A stretch of DNA of 9,816 nt from Chitinophagaceae bacterium (GCA_003456175.1 DMPB01000004.1:1-9816), one strand, 5' to 3'. Shown: positions 1-8,258, numbered from the stretch's first letter. A program made the numbers and translations. The notes: generated by a model not told the origin, from the letters alone.

Positions 1-1920
1 ATAGAAGAATTTCAAGATACTTTATACAAGGTAAGTATCAATAATAAATGGGGAATAATTAGCCCAAGTGGGAATTGGCTATTACAACCAATATATGATG
101 GTATAATTCTTTTTAAAGAAGACTATTCTAATAACTATTCAAAAATAAATAATAAATGTAGTGTAATTAAATATAGTACTTTAAACAGGTTCTTTTCAGA
201 CAATAGTATTTATTATAATATTGAGTGTTATAAAGTTTGGCTTAAAGACAAATGTGGTTTAATCGATTTTTATGGGAATTGGTTGTTGCAACCTATATAT
301 GATGATATTTATTTTAGAATAGAATTAATAAAGGATTCTTTTAAAGAAATATATTTTATAGCAGAGCTAAATGAAAAGTTGGGGATAATTAATCATCAAG
401 GAGGCTGGGTAATGCAGCCAATATATGAGTATATCTATCTTGAACGGAAATACTATCTGCTAAAGCATAATGACAGATGGGGTTTCATGGATTTCGAGGG
501 AAATTGGATTGTACAAGCTGTATATGAAGACATCGCTCCTGGTTGTAAAGAAGATTTTTACCTAGCGCAACTGAATAAGAGGTGGGGCTTTGTGAATGCT
601 CAGGGTACATGGATAGTGCAACCCCAATTTGATAACATTAGCAGTTTTGATCTTCTTGACGTAATTAATAATGAGCATTATAAAGTTAATTTAAACGGTA
701 AATTGGGTGTGATTGATACCAGCGGTAATTGGATTATGCAGCCAACACTAGAATACATTGGCGCTTTTGATGGATACTATAAAGCTAAACTTTTGAGTGG
801 TAAGTGGGGGGTCGCTGATGTAAGAGGAAGTTGGATTGTAAATCCGATAATAGACTTTATTGGTCCCTCTCAAAAAGGCTTTGCTCCAGCCCTAATGAAT
901 GATAGATGGGGTATTATCAGTAATCAAGGATTTTGGCTTGTTAAACCACAATATGAAGATATTCATGATAATGATATTACTGAAGATGTTTTTAGTCATG
1001 TAGGTCATTATCAAGTAAAGCAAAACGGTAAATGGGGTATCGTCAATCTAAAAGGTATTTGTGTTATAGAGCCAAAGTTTGATGCTGTTGAAATTTATTA
1101 TGATGGATATTCAACCCGTTTTTACAAGGTTAAGAGTAATGGAAAATATGGCTATTTAAACAGTGATTTTAATTTACAGATACCACTAAAATTTGATTGT
1201 GAGGCGCCAAAATTATCAGAATACAAGCCAGTTAAAAAAACTAGTACTGTAGACAGAATTTATAAAGTTACACGTAATATTTTTTTCGTTTGGCTTGCAC
1301 TTTCTTGCTATAATATTTTTATTCTAAAAATAAAACCTATTGATGTTGCTAATTATTATTTATTTGGAATAAACTCCCCACTAATTAGAGATCCAGAATA
1401 TTATGATGAAAATTATTATTCTGATTATAAGAATTATTCATTGGTAGATTCAACAAATAATTACGAATCAGATGGTGAAGATGGTAATGTTTATGAAGAG
1501 TTTCAATATACTGAAAATGATAAAATTGATTCCTTAGTAAGTTCGTTTGACTTGAAGCTTTCGAAAGAGGATATCAATACAATTAAGAATATATATTATG
1601 GTAACAATACTGATCCGGAGAATAAAAGAGGTAGTGAGTGTGGAGTTGAAAGTAAAAATTGTAAATGGTGTGGTAAAGAATTTTATCTAAAGAAATACTT
1701 TTATACTTATAATGACTTAGCTAAAATGATGATAGATGATTTTAGTGCAAACCTAGTAATGGCACTTGTGAAATCATTTAATGAAGAATCTGATGAAATA
1801 GAAAAAATATTACATGAAATGTGTGAAAATTTTAGAAATGGTGAAAGGTATGATTGTTTAGTAGAAATTGGAACTAATGAAGATTTCTGCTCTAGAAAGT
1901 GTCAACGAGAGAATAATTAA
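1..1920 (+). CDS. WG-repeat protein with one hydrophobic segment and split Cys2-Cys2 tail (5' end outside window)
   Basis: The frame is open from base 1 with no stop, so the real start is upstream; the TTG at 283 lies inside a WG repeat and is not a credible start. About 639 codons are visible. Codons 1 to about 400 carry roughly ten WG repeats (K/R-W-G-x-hydrophobic, then G-x-W-hydrophobic-x-QP-x-Y/F-D/E). A hydrophobic stretch at about 1279-1335 (FFVWLALSCYNIFIL) could be a single membrane helix. A Tyr/Asp/Glu/Asn-rich linker follows (about 1390-1530). The tail has CKWC (1660-1671) and CSRKC (1888-1902), which resemble the two halves of a small treble-clef zinc site separated by 72 residues. 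WG repeats are known as repeat folds in bacterial proteins, mostly without assigned function; a binding or scaffold role here is inference. The stop is 38 bp upstream of the next gene's start. High confidence in the family, low in function. Confidence 0.9.
   Translation: MEEFQDTLYKVSINNKWGIISPSGNWLLQPIYDGIILFKEDYSNNYSKINNKCSVIKYSTLNRFFSDNSIYYNIECYKVWLKDKCGLIDFYGNWLLQPIYDDIYFRIELIKDSFKEIYFIAELNEKLGIINHQGGWVMQPIYEYIYLERKYYLLKHNDRWGFMDFEGNWIVQAVYEDIAPGCKEDFYLAQLNKRWGFVNAQGTWIVQPQFDNISSFDLLDVINNEHYKVNLNGKLGVIDTSGNWIMQPTLEYIGAFDGYYKAKLLSGKWGVADVRGSWIVNPIIDFIGPSQKGFAPALMNDRWGIISNQGFWLVKPQYEDIHDNDITEDVFSHVGHYQVKQNGKWGIVNLKGICVIEPKFDAVEIYYDGYSTRFYKVKSNGKYGYLNSDFNLQIPLKFDCEAPKLSEYKPVKKTSTVDRIYKVTRNIFFVWLALSCYNIFILKIKPIDVANYYLFGINSPLIRDPEYYDENYYSDYKNYSLVDSTNNYESDGEDGNVYEEFQYTENDKIDSLVSSFDLKLSKEDINTIKNIYYGNNTDPENKRGSECGVESKNCKWCGKEFYLKKYFYTYNDLAKMMIDDFSANLVMALVKSFNEESDEIEKILHEMCENFRNGERYDCLVEIGTNEDFCSRKCQRENN
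46..1195 (+). repeat. about ten WG repeats (protein-level)
   Basis: Repeat units begin with NKWGII, DKCGLI, EKLGII, DRWGFM, KRWGFV, GKLGVI, GKWGVA, DRWGII, GKWGIV and GKYGYL. Each is followed about 10 residues later by a W-x-x-QP-like segment and an acidic residue. Unit spacing is irregular. The stretch between the first and second clear units (about 140-240) looks like a degenerate extra unit. The last two units have lost the second tryptophan. Confidence 0.85.
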
Positions 1921-1957
1921 TATTAAATACATAATTAAAATTCAAAATTTAGCTATT

Positions 1958-4315
1958 ATGAAAACACATTTTATATTCATTTTATTTGTTTTTTTATTAA
2001 CTAAAATTGTAGCTAATGCACAAACGTGGCAACCTGCAAATCAACTTGGTAATTCTGGATTTATCAATGTGACTTTAAATTCAACAGATTTTGTAAATGA
2101 TACAGTAGGATGGGCTGTAGGTGAAAAAGGTAATATCTTATTTACAAGAGATGGTGGCCAGACTTGGCGAAGTCAAGGCTCATCAACTTCATATACACTC
2201 ACAGATGTAAAATTTATAAGTTCATCACATGGGTGGGCTGTAGGAAATTCTGGTGTGGTTTTAAGTACAAACAATGCAGGAATAAGCTGGGTGACCTTAG
2301 GACAAGTTGATAATACAAATTTAACATCCTTATTTGTTATAAATGATTCTACTATCGTTACTGTGGGAATGAATGGTAGATTTTATAAATCCTCAAATGC
2401 TGGTTATAATTGGTCATCACAAACGCTTCCTACAACAGAACCATTAGAAGATGTTTTTTTTATATCAATCGATACAGGATGGGTTGTCGGTTGGAGTGGG
2501 ACTATTTTGTATACATCTAATGGCGGAAACACTTGGTCTATAAGGCCATCAGGTACTATGCAAGACTTAAATGCAATTTTTTTCGTGACACCTTCAGAAG
2601 GATATATTGTTGGAACTAGCGGTACAATTTTAAAAACGCAAAATGCTGGCGCTACATGGAACCAACTAATTAATACGAACACTGAAAACCTTTTTGATTT
2701 GGCAGCAAGAGGGTCGACTGTTTGCGCTTCGGGCAGTAATGGTGCTATTATAACCTCTAATAATATGGGTTTAACTTGGACAGCTAGACACTCATCAACC
2801 TCTAACGATCTTAATTCAATTTGCATGTTCAATGCCAATAGAATAAGAGCAGTCGGTGACAATGGTGCTGTTATTATTAGCAATGATGCGGGAATATCTT
2901 GGTCTTCACTAACAAATGGGACACTTAGTGAATTATATAGCATTCACTTTGTGAACGATAGTAGTGGTTGGCTTACAGGTCATAGTGGTACAGTTTATAG
3001 AACACAAGATGGCGGAATTAATTGGATTCGTCAAAATGCTAACAACACTACATCTACGATTACAAGTTGTTTCTTTACATCTGTAAATAGAGGTTGTATA
3101 GTTGGTAGTGGCGGTTCTATTTTTACTACCAATACGAGTGGTAACGCATGGACCACAAGAAGTAATTTTACTTTACAACATCTTTCCAAAGCAATGTTCA
3201 TAAATACATTAGAGGGATGGGCTGTTGGTGATCATGGAACAATACTAAAGTCAACAGATGGCGGATCGAATTGGTCCTTACAAACTTCTAACACCACAAA
3301 TTGGCTGAGAAGCGTTTTTTTTATTAATAGTAGTTTGGGGTGGGCTGTTGGTGATTATGGAACAATATTAAAGTCAACAGATGGCGGCATAACTTGGGTT
3401 AATCAAAGTTATAATACTGGGCAAATTTTGTTCGATATCCATTTTGTAGACGAATCTAAGGGTTGGATAGTTGGTAGTGGTGGTATTATTTTACATACTT
3501 CAAACGGAGGTGTTTCTTGGGTTATACAAAATTCTGGTTCTTCACAAATGTTTAGGGCCACACATTTTATCAACAGTTTACAGGGTTGGGTAGTTGGTAC
3601 TAATGGTACTATCCTTAGAACAACAGATGGTGGTTTAACCTGGCAACCAGAGGTGTCTAACACTACTAATGAATTAATAGATGTACATTTTTCATCGATG
3701 GGTAAAGGTTGGATTGTTGGAAATAATGGGACACTTTTACTTAACACTTCCGCCGCCACCCTACCAACAGATTTTACTGAAATTAAGGCTGCTGCCATCT
3801 CCAACACCTCTACCAACGTTATGTGGTCTGTTTCAACCGATAATAATGTTAACATTTATACTATTGAGCGAAGTACAAATGGTAGATCTTTTAACGAGGT
3901 GGGCACTATTGCAAGTAAAAACGCCACCAATAGCGTATCATATAAGTTTACTGATAACTTGCAACAACCGCATATCGGTATTTTATATTACCGCATAAAA
4001 GCTGTTGGAAAAGATGGTAGCCATAAATACAGTAAGATAATTACTACAGCTATCAATACAGCTATGGAGCTTAAAATATTCCCCAATCCCGTTCAAAACG
4101 AATTGGTAATTCAAATACCAAATAATACAGATGGAATAGCACTACTTCAAATTTTTGACATCAATGGTAGGGAATTGTATCAACAAGCCAATATCGCTAC
4201 TCTTGGCAGCACTACTATTACACTCAATGTAGCAACACTACCACAGGGAACCTATTACTTAAAAATGAAGGATAAAAAGCGGGGGATTATTATGAATAGT
4301 TCATTTATCAAATGA
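1958..4315 (+). CDS. secreted YCF48/BNR-repeat protein with T9SS C-terminal sorting domain
   Basis: A 785-aa protein. I chose the ATG at 1958 because it gives a clean signal peptide: MKTHF, a hydrophobic core (IFILFVFLL), then VANA before Q22. The upstream in-frame extension to 1868 overlaps the previous gene and would bury this signal. From about residue 30 to 610 there are 14 units of about 41 residues with the pattern GW-x-VG-x-x-G-x-I-L-x-T-x-x-G-G-x-x-W, typical of YCF48/BNR-like beta-propeller repeats. A fibronectin-type-III-like segment follows (about 3760-4060; YTIERSTNGRSF, YYRIKAV). The last 83 residues (from 4064) are a type A sorting domain: KIFPNPVQNEL, then IFDINGREL, then LPQGTYYLKM. 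Family knowledge: such domains direct export by T9SS and the protein is released or anchored at the cell surface. Adhesion or polymer binding is only a guess. A terminator lies just downstream. Confidence 0.93.
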   Translation: MKTHFIFILFVFLLTKIVANAQTWQPANQLGNSGFINVTLNSTDFVNDTVGWAVGEKGNILFTRDGGQTWRSQGSSTSYTLTDVKFISSSHGWAVGNSGVVLSTNNAGISWVTLGQVDNTNLTSLFVINDSTIVTVGMNGRFYKSSNAGYNWSSQTLPTTEPLEDVFFISIDTGWVVGWSGTILYTSNGGNTWSIRPSGTMQDLNAIFFVTPSEGYIVGTSGTILKTQNAGATWNQLINTNTENLFDLAARGSTVCASGSNGAIITSNNMGLTWTARHSSTSNDLNSICMFNANRIRAVGDNGAVIISNDAGISWSSLTNGTLSELYSIHFVNDSSGWLTGHSGTVYRTQDGGINWIRQNANNTTSTITSCFFTSVNRGCIVGSGGSIFTTNTSGNAWTTRSNFTLQHLSKAMFINTLEGWAVGDHGTILKSTDGGSNWSLQTSNTTNWLRSVFFINSSLGWAVGDYGTILKSTDGGITWVNQSYNTGQILFDIHFVDESKGWIVGSGGIILHTSNGGVSWVIQNSGSSQMFRATHFINSLQGWVVGTNGTILRTTDGGLTWQPEVSNTTNELIDVHFSSMGKGWIVGNNGTLLLNTSAATLPTDFTEIKAAAISNTSTNVMWSVSTDNNVNIYTIERSTNGRSFNEVGTIASKNATNSVSYKFTDNLQQPHIGILYYRIKAVGKDGSHKYSKIITTAINTAMELKIFPNPVQNELVIQIPNNTDGIALLQIFDINGRELYQQANIATLGSTTITLNVATLPQGTYYLKMKDKKRGIIMNSSFIK
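2090..3750 (+). repeat. 14 tandem YCF48/BNR-type repeats (protein-level)
   Basis: Counted by the (W/C/Y)-x-VG-x-x-G core: WAVGEKG, WAVGNSG, VTVGMNG, WVVGWSG, YIVGTSG, CASGSNG, RAVGDNG, WLTGHSG, CIVGSGG, WAVGDHG, WAVGDYG, WIVGSGG, WVVGTNG, WIVGNNG. The mean period is about 123 nt (41 aa). The number 14 would fit two seven-bladed propellers; that is inference. Confidence 0.85.
3215..3387 (+). repeat. near-identical tandem 50-bp segments within repeats 10 and 11
   Basis: Bases 3215-3264 and 3338-3387 differ at only three of 50 positions and are exactly 123 nt (41 codons) apart. The other repeats are much more diverged at DNA level, so this pair looks like a recent unit duplication or gene conversion. 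Confidence 0.8.
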
Positions 4316-4333
4316 GTTTAACGTAAAACAACC

Positions 4334-4365
4334 AAAAAAGGGGTAACACATGTTACTCCTTTTTT
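4334..4365 (+). terminator. rho-independent terminator after the T9SS-secreted protein gene
   Basis: A 14-bp stem (4334-4347 with 4352-4365), one G.T pair, and a four-base loop ACAT. The stem reads AAAAAAGGGGTAAC and GTTACTCCTTTTTT, so it ends in a T tract on the + strand and an A tract on the other. It starts 18 bp after the stop codon. The symmetry would also allow termination from the opposite strand, but no - strand gene is seen. Confidence 0.88.
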
Positions 4366-4409
4366 ATTAGTGTAATGATAAATGCTATATTTTTAGAAAA
4401 AAATAATAT

Positions 4410-5546
4410 ATGAGCATACAGCAGTGGTTCGAACAAAGATATCAGCAGTTTAAGGAAGCCCAAAAACTAGTTAGAACTTCAGCGGAGCAGGCGTCTTTTA
4501 ACATTTTTGCATTATCAAGCATCAATGTTGAAAAAGAAAATTTCCATTCCGATATTATTTCAGTACTCCTTAACCCAAATGGATTACATAAAGGCAGTTC
4601 TACCTTTTTGCACGTATTTATAGATTACCTATGCAAGCACTATCAATTCAACATCAACAAAGCCAACTATGAACATGCAACTGTACATCGTGAATTTTCA
4701 GATATAGCTAGTAGAATTGATATCTGTATTGAGGGCAAGGGCCATGCAATTATAATCGAAAATAAAATGAATAATGCGCCAGATGCCGAAATGCAAATAG
4801 AGAGATATTATGAACTAATAACAAAAAGAAATCTCGAGGTCGACGCTATTATCTATCTAACACTTGATGGTATAAAACAAGCTCCTACACCAACAATACC
4901 AGCAGCAGCATCCATACTCAAAAGCATAGGTGCATATACAGACCAATCTAATGATTTGGTTCAGGGTTGGTTGAATCAATGTTTAGAACATACAAATGAA
5001 TTTAATACAAAATCATTCATTAATGAGTACACCAAACTAGTAAAGGCATTGAATATTAATGCACACGAACGTAGAGTTATACAAGACTTCTTGAAAGATG
5101 TAGGTAAGGTAGAAATACTACCTGTATTAATACAATTAAGTGATAACGAAAAGAAAGCGATTAATACCTATCGAATACAGTTTATAGCATCGCAAATACA
5201 AAATTATCTTCCTTTCACCAAGGGCAACCAGTACCCGCCCTATCCAACATGGTTTTTTGAAGGCTACACCTTTAATGCCATACGTTTTCAATTATCTGTT
5301 ACAACAGAAAGTCTTACTTCTGTTAAAGTAGATCTGTTTGGTATGGCTAATAATCAAGAAAAAAACCGCACCACCACCCACGAGCTATTAAATAATATCA
5401 AAATGCTGTCGGCATTTCAAGAAGGCAGCAACAAAAATGGCTACGAGAAAATTTTTCAAACAACCCACAACTTGTTAGCTACCGATGCTGAGGTAATACA
5501 ATTTATCAACAATCTGTTGCAAGCACTTCGGGGTGTTACTGCCTAA
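4410..5546 (+). CDS. PD-(D/E)XK nuclease family protein (PDDEXK_4-like)
   Basis: A 378-aa protein. The N-terminal third matches the PDDEXK_4 pattern: an early E-x-x-x-HSDII motif (residues 43-50) near a leucine-rich LLNPNGLH segment, then REFSDIASRIDICIEG with D104, then IIIENK with E117 and K119, and a downstream Q129 with RYY. D104, E117 and K119 would be the metal-binding and catalytic set, so the active site looks intact. The C-terminal half (about 200-378) is not recognised. The family is common beside defence genes, and members are usually annotated only as putative nucleases. It follows the terminator and has an AT-rich leader with a partial -7 match (TATATTTT, 4386-4393); no Shine-Dalgarno is visible. 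It lies in the same direction as hsdM, 116 bp upstream, so an accessory nuclease role for the restriction locus is plausible but inferred. It is not HsdR: there are no helicase motifs. Confidence 0.85.
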   Translation: MSIQQWFEQRYQQFKEAQKLVRTSAEQASFNIFALSSINVEKENFHSDIISVLLNPNGLHKGSSTFLHVFIDYLCKHYQFNINKANYEHATVHREFSDIASRIDICIEGKGHAIIIENKMNNAPDAEMQIERYYELITKRNLEVDAIIYLTLDGIKQAPTPTIPAAASILKSIGAYTDQSNDLVQGWLNQCLEHTNEFNTKSFINEYTKLVKALNINAHERRVIQDFLKDVGKVEILPVLIQLSDNEKKAINTYRIQFIASQIQNYLPFTKGNQYPPYPTWFFEGYTFNAIRFQLSVTTESLTSVKVDLFGMANNQEKNRTTTHELLNNIKMLSAFQEGSNKNGYEKIFQTTHNLLATDAEVIQFINNLLQALRGVTA

Positions 5547-5578
5547 GCCTAATAAAATTAGATAACCTAAGCACCCAA

Positions 5579-5586
5579 TATATTTG
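5579..5586 (+). promoter_or_regulatory. possible Bacteroidota -7 promoter element upstream of hsdM
   Basis: TATATTTG fits the TAnnTTTG -7 consensus of the Bacteroidota housekeeping sigma factor. No good TTG-type -33 element is seen; only TTA at 5558-5560, 18 nt upstream. It lies in the gap between the nuclease gene and hsdM. If used, hsdM and the genes after it would have their own transcript. Confidence 0.35.
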
Positions 5587-5662
5587 TAGCTATATACCCC
5601 AACCCAGTATTGGTAGTAGTATGTACCAAGGTATTTTACAAGCGCAACTTATTAATACACTT

Positions 5663-7801
5663 ATGCACGGATCGCAATTGAGGAAGTTAGAGGCAGAACT
5701 ATGGCGAGCTGCCGACCAGCTACGAGCCAACAGTAAGCTAACAGCATCAGAATATGCCATGCCCGTTTTAGGACTCATTTTTTTAAGGCATGCGTACAAT
5801 AGGTATCTGAAGGTTAAAGAAGTAGTAGAAGCTAACCTACCTATTCACCCACAGCGGGGTAGGCGAGCGCTTAGCAAAACCGATTTTGAAGAACAGAATG
5901 CCATGTATCTACACGAACAGGCACAGTTTGAATATTTGGTGAACCTACCCGAAAGTGCCGATATAGGGGAGTCGATAGATAACGCTATGCGGTTAATTGA
6001 AGATGATTATGATAACCTCAAAGGCGTATTGCCTAAGAATTACGGTATTTTTAGTAAAGATCTGTTACGTGAGCTGCTCCGTATTTTCAATAAAGAAGTG
6101 CTCCAAAAAGCCGAAGGCGATTTATTCGGTAAAATATATGAGTACTTTCTGAACAAGTTCGCCATGTCGGGTGCTCAAGAAGGGGGCGAATTCTTCACTC
6201 CTATGAGCTTGGTACAAACCATTGTTAACATTATTGAACCCAATTATGGAATTGTGTTTGACCCCGCCTGTGGTAGTGCGGGTATGTTTGTACAAACAGG
6301 CTATTTTATTGAAAGCGAAGGCTTACGACCAGCCGAAAAAGTTACCTTCTATGGCCAAGAAAAAGCAGAACTAAACACTAAGCTCGCCAAAATGAACCTC
6401 GCTGTACATGGCCTTGAAGGCGATGTGAAAGAAGGCAACACTTTTTATGAAGACAAGCAAAACCTTGTTGGTAAGTGCGACTTTGTAATGGCTAACCCTC
6501 CTTTTAATGTAGATGGCGTAGATAAAAATAAAGAGGTTATAAAAAAAGACCCTCGCCTAGTGCTCGATGGTAAGGTGAACCTACCTAAAAATGATAATGC
6601 CAACTATTTATGGATACAGTATTTCTATAATTATCTTAAACCAACAGGCCGTGCAGGGTTTGTAATGGCATCGTCGGCTAGCGATGCAGGCCATAGCGAA
6701 AAAGATATCCGAGAAAAACTCGTAAAAACAGGTGCTGTAGATATTATGATGGCTATTGGTAATAACTTCTTCTATACCCGATCATTACCATGTACTCTTT
6801 GGTTTTTCGATCGTAATAAAGAGTCAAAACAAGATTTTGAGGATTCTGAGGTTGATACGATTAATTCGAACAGAAAACAACAGTCCTGTCCATCTTTTAA
6901 TCAAAGAAATCGTGTACTGATGCTCGACGCCAGAAAAATTTACCGTAAGGTAACGAGTAAGGTCAACGATTTTAGCCCCGAGCAATTGCAAAACCTTATT
7001 AGTATAGTTGGTTTGTACCGTGGCAACAACCAAAAATTTGTTACCACGGTTAGCAAATACTTACATACAGCTACCGAAACAGCACAAACATGTAAGCATG
7101 AGATAGCATTACTGCAAATGAAGATTCGCCAAGTAATTAATACCATTTGCCAATGTAACCCACAACAATTAGCGAGCGTTAATAGCATTACAGACCTACT
7201 ACCCGAGTGGAACGAGTTGCAAAATCAAATACAAGATGTAGAAGCTTTGCAAAGCAATGCAATAAAAGCAATACAAAACCTAAACACTACTGCAACACTA
7301 GACCAAGTAATAACACACATTAAAGCACTCCGCAAGCCACAAGATAAACTAATAAAGCAGCTAACCGATGCTGTAGCAAGTGCTACCAAAACATACCAAC
7401 TCAATAAAAACAAAGAGTGGAAAGCACTGAACATTAAGGAATTGCTCGATGAATTGAAGGATGCACAACTACAACTCGGCGGTAACCCCGAAGAAGAAGA
7501 ACCTGGCCTCTTACACGAAGCTGAATATTACTACAAACAAGCCCATTGGCTTACCAGCCGCTTTCCCGATGACGTGTATACCGATGTAGAAGGACTATGC
7601 AAAGTGGTAACCCAAGCAGAAATAGCTGCCAAAGATTGGAGCCTAAGCCCAGGCCGTTATGTAGGTGTAGATACCAGTACCGATAAAGACTTTGACTATG
7701 AAGAGCGCCTGAACGAAATACATATTGAATTGGAAGGGTTGAACGAGGAAGCTATCAACTTAGCAAAACAAATTCAGAATACGATTAAAGAGATTATTTG
7801 A
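5663..7801 (+). CDS. hsdM: type I restriction-modification DNA methyltransferase subunit M
   Basis: N6-adenine methyltransferase subunit that acts in a complex with HsdS. The visible motifs are LWRAADQLRANSKL and the HsdM N-terminal helical domain (numbered from 5663: about 8-155), GGEFFTP (174-180), SAM-binding motif I DPACGSAGMF (200-209), and catalytic motif IV NPPF (278-281). The conserved ending LSPGRYVGVD is present near 7650-7670. I chose the ATG at 5663 (712 aa) because family members begin only a few residues before the LRKLEAELW segment; an in-frame ATG at 5621 would add 14 residues and cannot be excluded. Between LYRGNNQKF (about 7010) and FPDDVYTDVEGLCK (about 7562) there is a long, mainly helical insertion of about 175 residues that shorter HsdM proteins lack. 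The stop TGA (7799-7801) overlaps by one base the ATG of the following GxxExxY reading frame, a sign of translational coupling in the original operon. Confidence 0.96.
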   Translation: MHGSQLRKLEAELWRAADQLRANSKLTASEYAMPVLGLIFLRHAYNRYLKVKEVVEANLPIHPQRGRRALSKTDFEEQNAMYLHEQAQFEYLVNLPESADIGESIDNAMRLIEDDYDNLKGVLPKNYGIFSKDLLRELLRIFNKEVLQKAEGDLFGKIYEYFLNKFAMSGAQEGGEFFTPMSLVQTIVNIIEPNYGIVFDPACGSAGMFVQTGYFIESEGLRPAEKVTFYGQEKAELNTKLAKMNLAVHGLEGDVKEGNTFYEDKQNLVGKCDFVMANPPFNVDGVDKNKEVIKKDPRLVLDGKVNLPKNDNANYLWIQYFYNYLKPTGRAGFVMASSASDAGHSEKDIREKLVKTGAVDIMMAIGNNFFYTRSLPCTLWFFDRNKESKQDFEDSEVDTINSNRKQQSCPSFNQRNRVLMLDARKIYRKVTSKVNDFSPEQLQNLISIVGLYRGNNQKFVTTVSKYLHTATETAQTCKHEIALLQMKIRQVINTICQCNPQQLASVNSITDLLPEWNELQNQIQDVEALQSNAIKAIQNLNTTATLDQVITHIKALRKPQDKLIKQLTDAVASATKTYQLNKNKEWKALNIKELLDELKDAQLQLGGNPEEEEPGLLHEAEYYYKQAHWLTSRFPDDVYTDVEGLCKVVTQAEIAAKDWSLSPGRYVGVDTSTDKDFDYEERLNEIHIELEGLNEEAINLAKQIQNTIKEII

Positions 7802-8254
7802 TGGATAGGATTAATGAAAGTGAAATAGACAGATTGACGCACAAGATTATCGGTTGTACTATGAAAGTACATTCGACACTTGGAAATGGATTTCAGGAAG
7901 TTATTTATCAAAGACCATTGGCAATTGAATTGGCTTATGAAAATATTTCCTTTCAGCGGGAGTTAGAAATGCCCACATTGTACCGTGAGGAGAAAACTGG
8001 AACACGTAGGGTTGATTTTTTGTAGAAGAGAAGGTAATGATAGAACTAAAAGCTACTGAGAAGTTAGGGTGTGCATAAGGCATAGGCAATTAATTATTTG
8101 GAAGCCTATAATATCGTTGATGGACTTTAAAAGGCTTTACAACAAACGTCTGAATACGATTAAAGGATTTATGAATCAGGATTCCTTTGTCGATAGTAAT
8201 CCTGTCTATCCTGTAATCCAAAAAATCGTGTTCAGAACATTACTGAAAATATAA
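7801..8254 (+). pseudogene. decayed GxxExxY (PDDEXK_3) family gene
   Basis: The first 74 codons read as a normal GxxExxY start: IIGCTMKVHSTLGNG, then the name motif GFQEVIY (residues 30-36), then RRVDF. A stop at 8023-8025 ends the frame. One extra base in the T6 run at 8016-8021 restores VEEKVMIELKATEKLG (8022-8069), which includes the ELK part of the nuclease fold. The frame shifts again at about 8067-8070 into VHKA, a TAG (8083-8085, where a CAG glutamine is expected), then AINYLEAYNIVDGL. At about 8122-8130 roughly 25 bases are missing, including the usual LINFG motif, and a third frame resumes with DFKRLYNKR and runs to the TAA at 8252-8254. With three frame disruptions and one nonsense codon a functional product is unlikely. 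GxxExxY genes often sit inside restriction loci; their function is poorly known. Confidence 0.88.
8149..8236. repeat. imperfect palindromic element 1 (about 88 bp)
   Basis: The outer arms TCTGAATACGATT (8149-8161) and AATCGTGTTCAGA (8224-8236) pair at 13 positions, one of them a G.T pair. Two inner stems are nested: GGATT 8165-8169 with AATCC 8215-8219, and CAGGATT 8177-8183 with AATCCTG 8198-8204. It overlaps the 3' part of the broken GxxExxY frame and ends 30 bp before the start of the RhuM-like gene. It is related to the element at 9232-9339 in arm sequence, downstream tail and position. It resembles REP/MITE-like intergenic repeats; mobility is inference. Confidence 0.75.
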
Positions 8255-8258
8255 AGAC

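Noticed and set aside
1868..1957. A longer N-terminus for the YCF48-repeat protein, starting at 1868
   Set aside because: It overlaps the WG-repeat gene by 53 bp and would place 30 polar residues before a good signal peptide that begins at the ATG at 1958.
2404..2943. A 179-codon open frame on the - strand
   Set aside because: It lies fully inside the repeat region of the secreted protein gene and its own periodicity mirrors those repeats. The same applies to the - strand frame at 3409-3855 and the + strand frame at 3681-3998.
4386..4393. A -7 promoter element for the PDDEXK_4-like gene
   Set aside because: TATATTTT lacks the final G of the consensus, no -33 element is visible, and the region is so AT-rich that a chance match is likely.
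4410..5546. HsdR restriction subunit
   Set aside because: At 378 residues it lacks helicase motifs and is far shorter than HsdR; only a PD-(D/E)XK core is visible.
8016..8021. Phase-variable homopolymer switching the GxxExxY gene
   Set aside because: Six T bases is short for phase variation, and the further lesions downstream would keep the gene broken in any phase.
8069..8254. A separate 61-codon gene on the + strand
   Set aside because: Its last part (DFKRLYNKR onward) is the out-of-frame C-terminal piece of the GxxExxY remnant; the start region is just another frame of that pseudogene.
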